A DNA stretch of 49,579 bases from SIG653 sp964509125 (GTDB lineage Bacteria; Bacillota; Clostridia; Oscillospirales; CAG-382), in assembly GCA_964509125.1 (NCBI GenBank), contig CAZDVZ010000010.1, positions 1 to 49,579 of the forward strand, in the 5' to 3' direction. Under the pieces are notes generated by a model. That model was given only the letters and a program-made list of their open reading frames with translations. It searched no databases and was not told the DNA's origin. Each line of letters opens with the position of its first letter. The first letter of the stretch is position 1. This document shows, piece by piece, positions 1 through 7,807 of this stretch. The translations under genes and the position numbers were made by a program.

Positions 1-2
1 TT

Positions 3-263
3 CAATTTTTTGCTCATAAAAAAGGTGTAGGTTCTACTAAAAACGGTAGAGATTCCGAATCCAAACGTCTTGGCGTAAAACGTGCAGATGGTCAGGCTGT
101 TGTTGCAGGTAACATTATCGTTCGTCAACGTGGCACGAGCATTCATCCCGGCAAAAATGTTGGACGTGGCTCTGATGACACATTGTTTGCACTTTCAAAC
201 GGAGTTGTTAAGTTTGAACATATGGCAGGCGGCAGAAAAAAGGTTAGCGTATACGAAGCTTAA
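3..263 (+). CDS. rpmA: 50S ribosomal protein L27 (5' end outside window)
   Basis: Reading from base 3, 86 codons run to TAA at 261-263 and match L27 closely: AHKKGVGSTKNGRDSESKR near the N-terminus, then VVAGNIIVRQRGT, HPGKNVGRGSDDTLFA and a basic end. L27 is a large-subunit protein near the peptidyl-transferase centre. The visible start QFFAHKKG is the end of the N-terminal extension that Bacillota and Fusobacteria carry and that the protease Prp cleaves before the AHKKG-like sequence; only the last residues of that extension lie inside the window. It stands directly ahead of obg, the usual rplU-(prp)-rpmA-obg order. A terminator-like hairpin follows. Confidence 0.97.
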   Translation, partial: QFFAHKKGVGSTKNGRDSESKRLGVKRADGQAVVAGNIIVRQRGTSIHPGKNVGRGSDDTLFALSNGVVKFEHMAGGRKKVSVYEA

Positions 264-286
264 TTGGCGAATTGAATCTTTTATTG

Positions 287-321
287 ATTAGGAAGTGTGG
301 TTGGCATGCTTCCTAATTTCT
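287..321 (+). terminator. Terminator-like hairpin after rpmA
   Basis: ATTAGGAAG (287-295) pairs with CTTCCTAAT (309-317) around a 13-nt loop, followed by TTCTTAATATT. It lies 24 bases after the rpmA stop and 35 bases before obg, so it may terminate or attenuate ribosomal transcription. The U-tract is weak, so read-through into obg is likely. Confidence 0.55.
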
Positions 322-355
322 TAATATTGAGAAAATTTCAAAGCGAGGTGTCCAC

Positions 356-1624
356 ATGATCTTTATAGATAAAGTAAAAATGTATATAAAGGCGGGAAAT
401 GGCGGAAATGGCAGCGTTTCCTTCCGCAGAGAAAAATATGTGCCTAACGGTGGTCCTGATGGTGGTGATGGAGGCAGGGGAGGCAATGTTATTTTTGTGG
501 TTGATGAAGGAAAAAACACCTTACTTGATTATAAAAACCGAAGAAAACACGTTGCTCAAAACGGAGAAAACGGTGGTGGTAAACGCTTTGCCGGAAAAAG
601 CGGCGTTGACCTGTTGTTGCCTGTCCCTAAAGGAACGGTAATAAAGGATGCGGAAAGTGGAAAGGTTATCCATGATATGTCTGATGGAAAACCATACATT
701 GCTGCAAGGGGCGGCAAAGGCGGTTGGGGTAACAGTCACTTTGCAACGCCTACAAGACAAGCACCTCGATTTGCCAAAAACGGTACCGAGGGCGAGGAGC
801 GAGAAATTATTTTAGAGCTTAAAATGATTGCCGATGTTGGCTTGGTTGGTTTTCCTAATGTGGGAAAATCCACTCTTCTTTCTAAAATAACTGCTGCAAA
901 TCCTAAAATTGCAAATTATCCTTTTACAACTCTTACTCCCAACTTGGGAGTGGCATCTGTATATGAATCCACTTTTGTTGTTGCCGATATTCCGGGACTT
1001 ATAGAAGGTGCGTCTGATGGTTTGGGATTGGGGCATGATTTTTTACGACATATAGACAGATGCAGACTTATGCTTCACCTTTTCGACGCTTCTTGCGAAG
1101 AGGGCGAAAATGCTATTGACAAAATAAAAAAGATAATGATGGAACTTCATAAATTCAGTGCTGAACTTGCATCACGTCCGATGATATTGGTTGGAAACAA
1201 AAAAGATGCAATTTACGATGAGTCTTTGCTTGGCGGCGTTAAGGAATATGCAAAAGAAAAAAATATGCCGCTGTATTTTATTTCTGCAGTGACGGGAGAA
1301 GGTTTGAAAGAGCTTTTAGAAGGTATTGCAAAAAAATTAGATGAGCTTCCTCCCATCATTTCGTATGAAAGTGAAATTTCCTTTGATGTCACACCTGAGC
1401 GTGTTCGCGAGACGTTTATAAATGTAGAAAACGGTGTTTACCATGTTACAGGTGATTGGATCAAAAGAGCTGCAGGCGGCGTTTATTTTGACGATTACGA
1501 ATCCTTTAATTATTTTCAAAAGATACTCAAAAAGGGTGGAGTGTTTGATGCCCTTGTTGAAAAGGGAATAAAAGAAGGAGATACGGTGGAAATATACGGT
1601 CTTGAGTTTAACTACGTAGAATAA
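356..1624 (+). CDS. obg: GTPase Obg/CgtA, ribosome assembly and stress control
   Basis: 422 residues, normal for the family. The glycine-rich Obg fold spans about 1-158, with NGGPDGGDGGRGGNV at 31-45. The G domain follows with P-loop GFPNVGKS (165-172), switch YPFTTLTPNLG (188-198), G3 DIPGLIEGA (211-219), NKKD and SAVTGEG. The OCT domain fills roughly the last 75 residues. Obg GTPases act in 50S maturation and, in sporulating Bacillota, in stress and sporulation control. The start follows the site GCGAGGTG, which sits 8-10 bases before the ATG. The stop overlaps one base with an upstream ATG of the next gene, so the aconitase is probably cotranscribed. Confidence 0.98.
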   Translation: MIFIDKVKMYIKAGNGGNGSVSFRREKYVPNGGPDGGDGGRGGNVIFVVDEGKNTLLDYKNRRKHVAQNGENGGGKRFAGKSGVDLLLPVPKGTVIKDAESGKVIHDMSDGKPYIAARGGKGGWGNSHFATPTRQAPRFAKNGTEGEEREIILELKMIADVGLVGFPNVGKSTLLSKITAANPKIANYPFTTLTPNLGVASVYESTFVVADIPGLIEGASDGLGLGHDFLRHIDRCRLMLHLFDASCEEGENAIDKIKKIMMELHKFSAELASRPMILVGNKKDAIYDESLLGGVKEYAKEKNMPLYFISAVTGEGLKELLEGIAKKLDELPPIISYESEISFDVTPERVRETFINVENGVYHVTGDWIKRAAGGVYFDDYESFNYFQKILKKGGVFDALVEKGIKEGDTVEIYGLEFNYVE

Positions 1625-1638
1625 TGGGGGAACAAAAA

Positions 1639-3888
1639 ATGATAGAACTAAAAAATGGATCTATATATTATGGTGGTAAATTTTACTCTGATGTAAATGA
1701 TCTTAAAGGCGTAAATACAACCATAGAAGAATGCAAAAAAAATACTTTGGCATATTCTATTTTAAAAAGCCATAATGTGGGAAATTCCGAAGACAGACTT
1801 AATATAAAATTTGACGCGTTGGCATCACATGATATAACATATGTTGGCATAATACAAACAGCGAGAGCAACGGGTTTGGAGAAATTTCCTGTGCCTTATG
1901 TACTTACAAACTGCCATAATAGTCTTTGTGCTGTTGGTGGTACTATAAATGAAGACGATCACGCTTTTGGACTTTCAGCCGCTGTAAAATATGGCGGAAT
2001 ATATGTTCCTCCTCATATAGCAGTTATTCATCAGTATATGCGTGAGTGCTTTGCAGCCCCCGGAAAAATGATCTTGGGGTCTGATAGCCATACACGATAC
2101 GGCGCTTTGGGATGTATGGCAATTGGCGAGGGTGGCCCTGAATTGGTTAAACAAATTTTGGGCAAAACATATGATGTTGATATGCCTAAGGTAGTTGCAG
2201 TTCATCTTAAAGGAAAGCCTTCTCACGGAGTTGGCCCTCAAGATGTTGCAATTGCATTGATAAGTAAAGTTTTTGCAAACGGGTTTGTAAAAAATACGGT
2301 TCTTGAATTTATAGGTGATGGCGTTTCAAATATATCTATGGATTACAGAATCGGCATCGATGTAATGACAACGGAAACCACTTGCCTTTCTTCTGTTTGG
2401 GAAACGGATAATCTTACAAAAAAATATCTCGTAAATCATGGCAGAGGCGACTCATATAAAGAAATGAAAGTATCATCGCCCGCATACTACGATGGGGTTG
2501 TCGATGTCGATTTGAGCAAAATAGAACCTATGATAGCGCTTCCTTTCCATCCGTCCAACGGATATACAATAAAAGAATTTTTGGCTAATGCCGAAGATAT
2601 TCTTGAAGGCGTTGAAAAAAACGCCGCCGAAGTTTTCGGCGGCAAAATTGGAAGGTTTTCTCTTCGTGATAAGTTAATAAAAGGTAAATTTTGCGTAGAT
2701 CAAGGTGTTATTGCCGGATGCGCAGGCGGTGGATTTGAAAACATTATTGCAGCATCTAAAATATTGAATGGTGATACTACGGGGAACGGTGTTTTCTCGC
2801 TTTCAGTATATCCTTCAAGTCAGCCTGTCCATTATGCCGCAATGCGTGCAGGCGCGATGGAACAGCTTCTTCTGAGTGGTGCAACACTCAGGACGGCATT
2901 TTGCGGTCCATGTTTTGGCGCAGGCGATGTTCCGCTTAATGGCGGACTTAGCATAAGACATTCCACACGTAATTTCCCTAATCGTGAAGGATCAAAGCCC
3001 GGCGAAGGACAACTTGCTGCTGTTGCATTAATGGATGCACGATCCATTGCCGCAACAGCTAAAAACAAAGGTGTCCTTATAGGGGCAGACGAAATTGAAT
3101 ATGATGATTCCGTGCCTGAATACGTGTATAATCCGGAGATCTACGGCGCAAGAGTATACAATGGTTTCGGAAATTCAAATAGTTCCGCAGAACTCAAATT
3201 TGGACCTAATATTACAGATTGGCCCGAAATGGCTCCTCTTACGGATAATTTACTTCTTAAGGTTGCGGCATATATTACAGATCCCGTTACAACTACAGAT
3301 GAGCTTATTCCTTCAGGAGAAACATCTTCTTTCCGTTCAAATCCCGAAAGACTTGCGGAATTTGCCCTTTCGAGAAAAGTTCCTTCGTATGTCCCCACGG
3401 CGAAAGCCTTTAGAGAATTTGAAAAAGCTCGTAGAAACGGAACACTTTCTCAAATAAATACAGAAGAAATAGATAAGGTGCTCTCTGTTGTTGGGGAAAT
3501 TGATGGAGAGACAGGATACGGTACTGTTGTGTACGCATACAAGCCCGGTGACGGTTCGGCTCGTGAACAGGCGGTTTCTTGCCAGAAAATTTTAGGAACA
3601 TGGGCAAATATTGCAAAAGAATATGCAACAAAACGATATCTTTCAAACCTTATAAATTGGGGTGTTGTTCCTTTCTTGTTTAAGGAAACCCTTTGCGTTG
3701 AAGAAGGGGATTATATATTTATAAAAGACGTTAAAAAAGCTATGGAAAACGGAGACGATAGCATTTCTGCTTTTGTTGTTAGTAAAGAAGGCACAAAGAA
3801 AGCAATTTCACTTTCATTTGCGCCCCTTTCCGAAACAGATAGACAGATCATACTTGACGGATGTCTTATTAATAATTACCGTCGTTGA
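1639..3888 (+). CDS. acnA: Aconitate hydratase (AcnA-type, [4Fe-4S])
   Basis: Aconitases interconvert citrate and isocitrate with a [4Fe-4S] cluster. The three cluster ligands are visible: C361 in IAGCAGGGF and C422/C425 in FCGPCFGAG, with the 61- and 3-residue spacing of the family. SDSHTRYGALG (about 148-158) and HSTRNFPNREG (about 441-451) are the other active-site stretches, and a C-terminal swivel domain follows. An in-frame ATG at 1624 overlaps the obg stop, but GGGGGA at 1626-1631 is well placed only for the ATG at 1639, so I prefer 1639 (749 residues). No citrate synthase or isocitrate dehydrogenase is in the window, so a dehydratase of a related substrate is possible. Its 3' end overlaps the convergent S1 gene by 20 bases. 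Confidence 0.88.
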   Translation: MIELKNGSIYYGGKFYSDVNDLKGVNTTIEECKKNTLAYSILKSHNVGNSEDRLNIKFDALASHDITYVGIIQTARATGLEKFPVPYVLTNCHNSLCAVGGTINEDDHAFGLSAAVKYGGIYVPPHIAVIHQYMRECFAAPGKMILGSDSHTRYGALGCMAIGEGGPELVKQILGKTYDVDMPKVVAVHLKGKPSHGVGPQDVAIALISKVFANGFVKNTVLEFIGDGVSNISMDYRIGIDVMTTETTCLSSVWETDNLTKKYLVNHGRGDSYKEMKVSSPAYYDGVVDVDLSKIEPMIALPFHPSNGYTIKEFLANAEDILEGVEKNAAEVFGGKIGRFSLRDKLIKGKFCVDQGVIAGCAGGGFENIIAASKILNGDTTGNGVFSLSVYPSSQPVHYAAMRAGAMEQLLLSGATLRTAFCGPCFGAGDVPLNGGLSIRHSTRNFPNREGSKPGEGQLAAVALMDARSIAATAKNKGVLIGADEIEYDDSVPEYVYNPEIYGARVYNGFGNSNSSAELKFGPNITDWPEMAPLTDNLLLKVAAYITDPVTTTDELIPSGETSSFRSNPERLAEFALSRKVPSYVPTAKAFREFEKARRNGTLSQINTEEIDKVLSVVGEIDGETGYGTVVYAYKPGDGSAREQAVSCQKILGTWANIAKEYATKRYLSNLINWGVVPFLFKETLCVEEGDYIFIKDVKKAMENGDDSISAFVVSKEGTKKAISLSFAPLSETDRQIILDGCLINNYRR

Positions 3889-4807
3889 AAACGCTTTCAA
3901 TAATTCTGTCCGATGAAATAGGGGAGTATATCCAACGATTAATATGTCCCTCTGTGATGAAATAATCGCATTTGGGTTTTCCGGCATCTCCGGTTATGCA
4001 ATCAACAATAACAAGTTTTATTTTCATCTTTTCTTTTATAATACTTTTTATGTAAACGGTGGCGATCTGTCCGGGAGAAATTCCTTCTTTAAACTCTGCA
4101 AGTCCTGCTAAATTAGGCGCAAGTTCCACAAATACCCCGTATGTCTCAATGCTTCTCACGGGGCCGGAAACGGTTTCGCCGATGGAGAATAATGCGGCGT
4201 TTTCTTCCCATGTTCCAAGTAGTTCTTTGTGGCTCAGTGTTACTCTTCCGCTTTCATCAGCCGGTGTTTTGATAATAACTTTTATGGATTGTCCCGGATA
4301 AAATCTGTCTTTGGGATGTGATATTCGTGAAACGGACATTGTGTCAATACTGAGAAGTGAAATGACACCGCAACCGATATCGACAAAACATCCGAAGTTT
4401 TCAAGATGAGTTACTTTTGCATCAATAATATCACCTGATACGAGAGTGGAAATATATTCATCAATGCACGCCTTTTGTGCTTTTGCTCTCGATAATAGGA
4501 TAAAAGGCTCTCCGCGGTCATTTACGGTAATATCCGTTATGACAAAGGAGACGCTTTTTCCTACGCGGCTGATAATTGCCACATCTTTAACGGGAAATGT
4601 GGAATAAACACATTCATCAGCAGGAATTATACCTTTAAAATTTCCCAATTCCACGTGTAAATTGTGGTTGCTGTCGCAAAGTATTGCTCTCCCTTCCAAA
4701 ACCGCTTGTTCGTCCATAGCTTTAACCAAAGAATCAATGCTTTTTGTTCGGGAATAATTTTGAGATGTAAGTAATAGCTTGCCTTCGGGCACAAAATTTG
4801 TTTTCAT
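3869..4807 (-). CDS. S1 RNA-binding domain protein (RpsA-like, three S1 modules)
   Basis: 312 residues with a divergent S1-like module near 35-110 and two clear ones near 121-195 (GDIIDAKVTHLENFGCFVDI) and 205-272 (GETVSGPVRSIETYGVFVEL). S1 domains are OB folds that bind single-stranded RNA; proteins like this resemble ribosomal protein S1 or the short S1-like proteins of Bacillota and may act in translation or RNA stability. No strong ribosome site lies right before the ATG; the nearest, AAAGGAG, is over 20 bases upstream, and no closer in-frame start is apparent. The gene is divergent from prfA and its last 20 bases overlap the end of the aconitase gene on the other strand. Confidence 0.85.
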   Translation of the reverse strand: MKTNFVPEGKLLLTSQNYSRTKSIDSLVKAMDEQAVLEGRAILCDSNHNLHVELGNFKGIIPADECVYSTFPVKDVAIISRVGKSVSFVITDITVNDRGEPFILLSRAKAQKACIDEYISTLVSGDIIDAKVTHLENFGCFVDIGCGVISLLSIDTMSVSRISHPKDRFYPGQSIKVIIKTPADESGRVTLSHKELLGTWEENAALFSIGETVSGPVRSIETYGVFVELAPNLAGLAEFKEGISPGQIATVYIKSIIKEKMKIKLVIVDCITGDAGKPKCDYFITEGHINRWIYSPISSDRIIESVFNDGNY

Positions 4808-4927
4808 TTGTTTGTTTACGACTGAAAGACGTAATCTCCTTTCGGACAGAAATTTTAAAAATCTTTTTTGACTTTGTATTATCCTATTCGAAAATCACTT
4901 GAAATATGACAGTTGGAGGCGAAATAT

Positions 4928-5995
4928 ATGTTCACCAAATTGGAAGGTATAGAAGCAAGATATGTAGAAATTGAAGAAAAGCTGTCTTCCCCCGAAATAA
5001 TGGGCGATATGACACTTTATACCAAGTTTTCCAAAGAGTATAAATCTCTTGGAGAAATTGTTGAGGTTTTTCGTTCATATAAGCAGGCGAAGAAAAATAT
5101 AAAGGATGCAGAGGAAATTTTATCTGTTGAGCAAGATGCAGAAATGCGAGAGCTTGCAAAAATTGAAATTGAGGAAGCAAATGAATTTTGCATCAACGCA
5201 GAGCAAAAACTAAAAGAGCTTCTTCTGCCTAAGGATCCCAACGATGATAAAAATGTTATAATTGAGATCAGAGGCGGTGCAGGCGGTGAAGAAGCATCCT
5301 TGTTCGCTGCAGTTTTATATAGAATGTATAATATGTATGCAGAAAGCGCAGGATTTAAAACCGAGCTTTTATATGCCAATGAAACAGAGCTAAGGGGGTT
5401 TAAAGAAGTTTCTTTTATGGTGATTGGCGATGGGGCATATTCACGTTTTAAATTTGAAAGCGGAGTGCATCGTGTTCAACGTGTACCCGAAACTGAAACG
5501 CAGGGGAGGATACACACTTCTACAGTTACTGTTGCCGTTCTTCCCGAAGCAGAAGACGTGGAGTTTGAGCTTAATATGGATGAGCTTGAAATTACAAGAC
5601 ATCACAGCTCAGGTGCCGGTGGACAGCACGTAAATAAAACTGAATCCGCCATAAGGATCATTCACATCCCCACGGGTATTGTTGTGGATTGTCAGGATGA
5701 ACGTAGCCAACTTAAAAACAAAGAAAAAGCGCTTAAAGTTATGAAGTCTCGTCTATATGATTTGGAGTGCTCAAAAAAGGCGGATGCCGTTGCTTCTCAA
5801 CGTAAAAGCCAGGTTGGTACGGGTGATAGAAGTGAACGTATACGCACGTATAATTACCCGCAAGGGCGTGTTTCCGATCATCGTATTGGATTGACGTTAT
5901 ATTATCTTGAAAACTTTCTTAATGGAAAATTGGATGAAATGATTGATGCGCTTATAACCGCTGACAGAGCTGAGCAGTTGAAAGCCGGGCAATAA
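4928..5995 (+). CDS. prfA: Peptide chain release factor 1
   Basis: RF1 reads UAA and UAG stop codons and triggers hydrolysis of the finished peptide. The hydrolysis motif GGQ lies at 231-233 in HHSSGAGGQHVNKTES. The anticodon-like tripeptide is of the RF1 PxT type (PET at 187-189 in RVPETETQGRIHTS), which separates it from RF2 (SPF). 355 residues from ATG 4928, the normal length. That ATG sits 8 bases after GGAGG (4915-4919). A TTG at 4913 in the same frame is part of the ribosome site itself and is unlikely to be the start. The TraB-family gene follows 23 bases later. Confidence 0.97.
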   Translation: MFTKLEGIEARYVEIEEKLSSPEIMGDMTLYTKFSKEYKSLGEIVEVFRSYKQAKKNIKDAEEILSVEQDAEMRELAKIEIEEANEFCINAEQKLKELLLPKDPNDDKNVIIEIRGGAGGEEASLFAAVLYRMYNMYAESAGFKTELLYANETELRGFKEVSFMVIGDGAYSRFKFESGVHRVQRVPETETQGRIHTSTVTVAVLPEAEDVEFELNMDELEITRHHSSGAGGQHVNKTESAIRIIHIPTGIVVDCQDERSQLKNKEKALKVMKSRLYDLECSKKADAVASQRKSQVGTGDRSERIRTYNYPQGRVSDHRIGLTLYYLENFLNGKLDEMIDALITADRAEQLKAGQ

Positions 5996-6018
5996 AAACA
6001 ATACAGAAGGGGAAAATT

Positions 6019-7023
6019 ATGAAAAGATTATTATCTATTATTTTGACTCTTGTTTTATGTATTTCTTTGTTTTCTTGCAATGATACGTGGTCAAAAGATG
6101 GCGCATCAGATGAGTTAACAATTGATTCGTCAGAAAATGAAATAAGCGTTGATTCGTCAGAAAATGATTCATATCCGGAAGGCCCTGCTCTTTATAAAGT
6201 TTCGGATGATAAAGGAAATGTGGCATGGCTTTTTGGCTCTATTCATATCGGAAAAGAAGAGTATTATCCTTTGCCCGATTATGTTCTAAATGCTTTTAAC
6301 GGCTCAGATGCTTTGGCTGTTGAATTTGATGTGGTTTCCGCCCAAGAAGACATGGCTGCAATGACAAGCTGCGTTCAATTAATGATTTACTATGATGGAA
6401 CTACTATAAAAGACCATGTTTCTGAAGAGCTTTACGATGAGACGGTAAGCATCTTAACAAAAAAAGGATTGTATAATGAAATTTTGGATTATTATAAGCC
6501 CTCTTTTATTGAAAGCCTCATAACAGAATTGGCTTATGAAAAGTATGATATATCTATGGATAATGGTGTAGATGTTCATTTGATTGAAAAAGCCAAGGAT
6601 GCTTCTAAAACAATTATTGATATTGAGTCAATGGAATTTCAGTATACTCTTTTGTCGAGTTTTTCTGACGGGATACAAGAGCTGATGTTGGAGAGCGCTG
6701 TAAATATGTATAATACCGGCGAAGGTATTGATGAAACAAAAGAACTGCTCAATGCGTGGAATGAAGGCGATGTAGATAAAATTCTTCAGCTTCTTCAAGA
6801 AGCAGGCGACCTTGAATCCGAGGAGGAAAGAAAGCTTTACGAGGAATATAATAAGGCGCTTGTAATAGATAGAAATATTAGCATGGCAGACTTTGCGGAA
6901 AATTCTTTAAAATCGGGAGAAGAAGTATTTATTTGCGTTGGTACAGCCCATATTATTGGCGAGGATGCCATGATTGATATCCTTATAGAAAGAGGATATG
7001 ACGTAGAACGTGTTTCAGCATAA
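6019..7023 (+). CDS. TraB/PrgY/GumN family lipoprotein
   Basis: 334 residues. The first 20 form a lipoprotein signal ending LFSC, so the protein should be lipid-anchored outside the membrane. An acidic/serine linker (about 25-52) contains a near-perfect repeat of DSSEN. The folded part starts with VAWLFGSIHIG (GSIHIG at 73-78) and ends with VGTAHIIGEDAMIDILIERG, the two conserved blocks of the TraB/GumN (TIKI-like) family. Some members of the wider TIKI group are metalloproteases; the bacterial GumN-type proteins mostly have unknown roles, so I do not assign a substrate. Ribosome site AGAAGGGG lies upstream, and a strong terminator follows the stop. Confidence 0.85.
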   Translation: MKRLLSIILTLVLCISLFSCNDTWSKDGASDELTIDSSENEISVDSSENDSYPEGPALYKVSDDKGNVAWLFGSIHIGKEEYYPLPDYVLNAFNGSDALAVEFDVVSAQEDMAAMTSCVQLMIYYDGTTIKDHVSEELYDETVSILTKKGLYNEILDYYKPSFIESLITELAYEKYDISMDNGVDVHLIEKAKDASKTIIDIESMEFQYTLLSSFSDGIQELMLESAVNMYNTGEGIDETKELLNAWNEGDVDKILQLLQEAGDLESEEERKLYEEYNKALVIDRNISMADFAENSLKSGEEVFICVGTAHIIGEDAMIDILIERGYDVERVSA

Positions 7024-7032
7024 ACTAAATTT

Positions 7033-7077
7033 AAAAAGCCTTGAATAACGAATTTTGTTGTTATTCAAGGCTTTTTT
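7033..7077. terminator. Bidirectional intrinsic terminator
   Basis: AAAAAGCCTTGAATAAC (7033-7049) pairs with GTTATTCAAGGCTTTTT (7060-7076) and has T-runs on both outer sides. It separates the convergent TraB-family gene (+) and HPr-kinase-like gene (-) and can serve both. Confidence 0.92.
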
Positions 7078-7081
7078 GAAA

Positions 7082-7771
7082 TTATTTCATTGTGTTATAT
7101 GCTATCTCTGCTGCTTCAATGTCCATATTGCAGAATAGCCTGTATATCGGAACAGAATCAAGAAGCTTTTCAATAAGATTAAATGTGATTTCCGCAGCTT
7201 CTTTATCTTTGGGAATATAAAATTGAATAAACGCTTCTTCAATTATTTCAGCGGGGGAGACAGATATAATTCTATTCGTTTCACTCCTTTGGAGAAATGC
7301 AATACCGCAAAGCGAGGCAGAGGATGGTGTGTTCCACCCCTCTTTTCCGCTTCTTGGAGAACCCCAAATGGTTGGAATGCCATTTTCAAAGCTGATAAAT
7401 GGTTTATCACCATCAATTACAGTAACTGACTTTCCAAATTTTTTTCCCCAAAGTTTTAAGTGAGTTGTCTTACCGGTTCCCGAAGGCGCAGTAAACAAAA
7501 AGCCTTTTCCGTCAATTTGTAATGCTGCACCATGAATTAATATTCTTCCAAACTTTGGCATAGCTTTATATAATTTGCGGAATACGCAGTCAAATTCCGC
7601 AACTTCTAAAGAGTTACCGGGAATTAGAGCTGCCTCTTCTTCAATTTCTTTTTCAGATGCTTCTGCGGAGAAGACAGGAGTACCTTTAGAAGAATATTTT
7701 TGACATTTTTTTATTCCATAATTATATCTAAATTTAAGCTCTACATTAAGTCCGCAAATTGAATAAATCAT
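7082..7771 (-). CDS. HPr kinase/PEP carboxykinase-like P-loop protein
   Basis: 229 residues. Walker A is APSGTGKTT at 95-103, preceded by ILIHGAALQIDGKGFLFT, and a downstream VIDGDKP (118-124) fits the metal-binding acidic position. This is the fold shared by HPr kinase C-terminal domains and PEP carboxykinase. The N-terminal domain of true HprK is absent and the typical HPr-binding context is not here, so the protein substrate is unknown; relatives are generally annotated as HPr-serine-kinase-like proteins. It follows the YfhO gene by 36 bases in the same direction and probably shares its mRNA. Confidence 0.7.
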   Translation of the reverse strand: MIYSICGLNVELKFRYNYGIKKCQKYSSKGTPVFSAEASEKEIEEEAALIPGNSLEVAEFDCVFRKLYKAMPKFGRILIHGAALQIDGKGFLFTAPSGTGKTTHLKLWGKKFGKSVTVIDGDKPFISFENGIPTIWGSPRSGKEGWNTPSSASLCGIAFLQRSETNRIISVSPAEIIEEAFIQFYIPKDKEAAEITFNLIEKLLDSVPIYRLFCNMDIEAAEIAYNTMK

Positions 7772-7807
7772 ATGGATCCTTTCTTTTAAATCGGCTTAAA
7801 ACAATGA

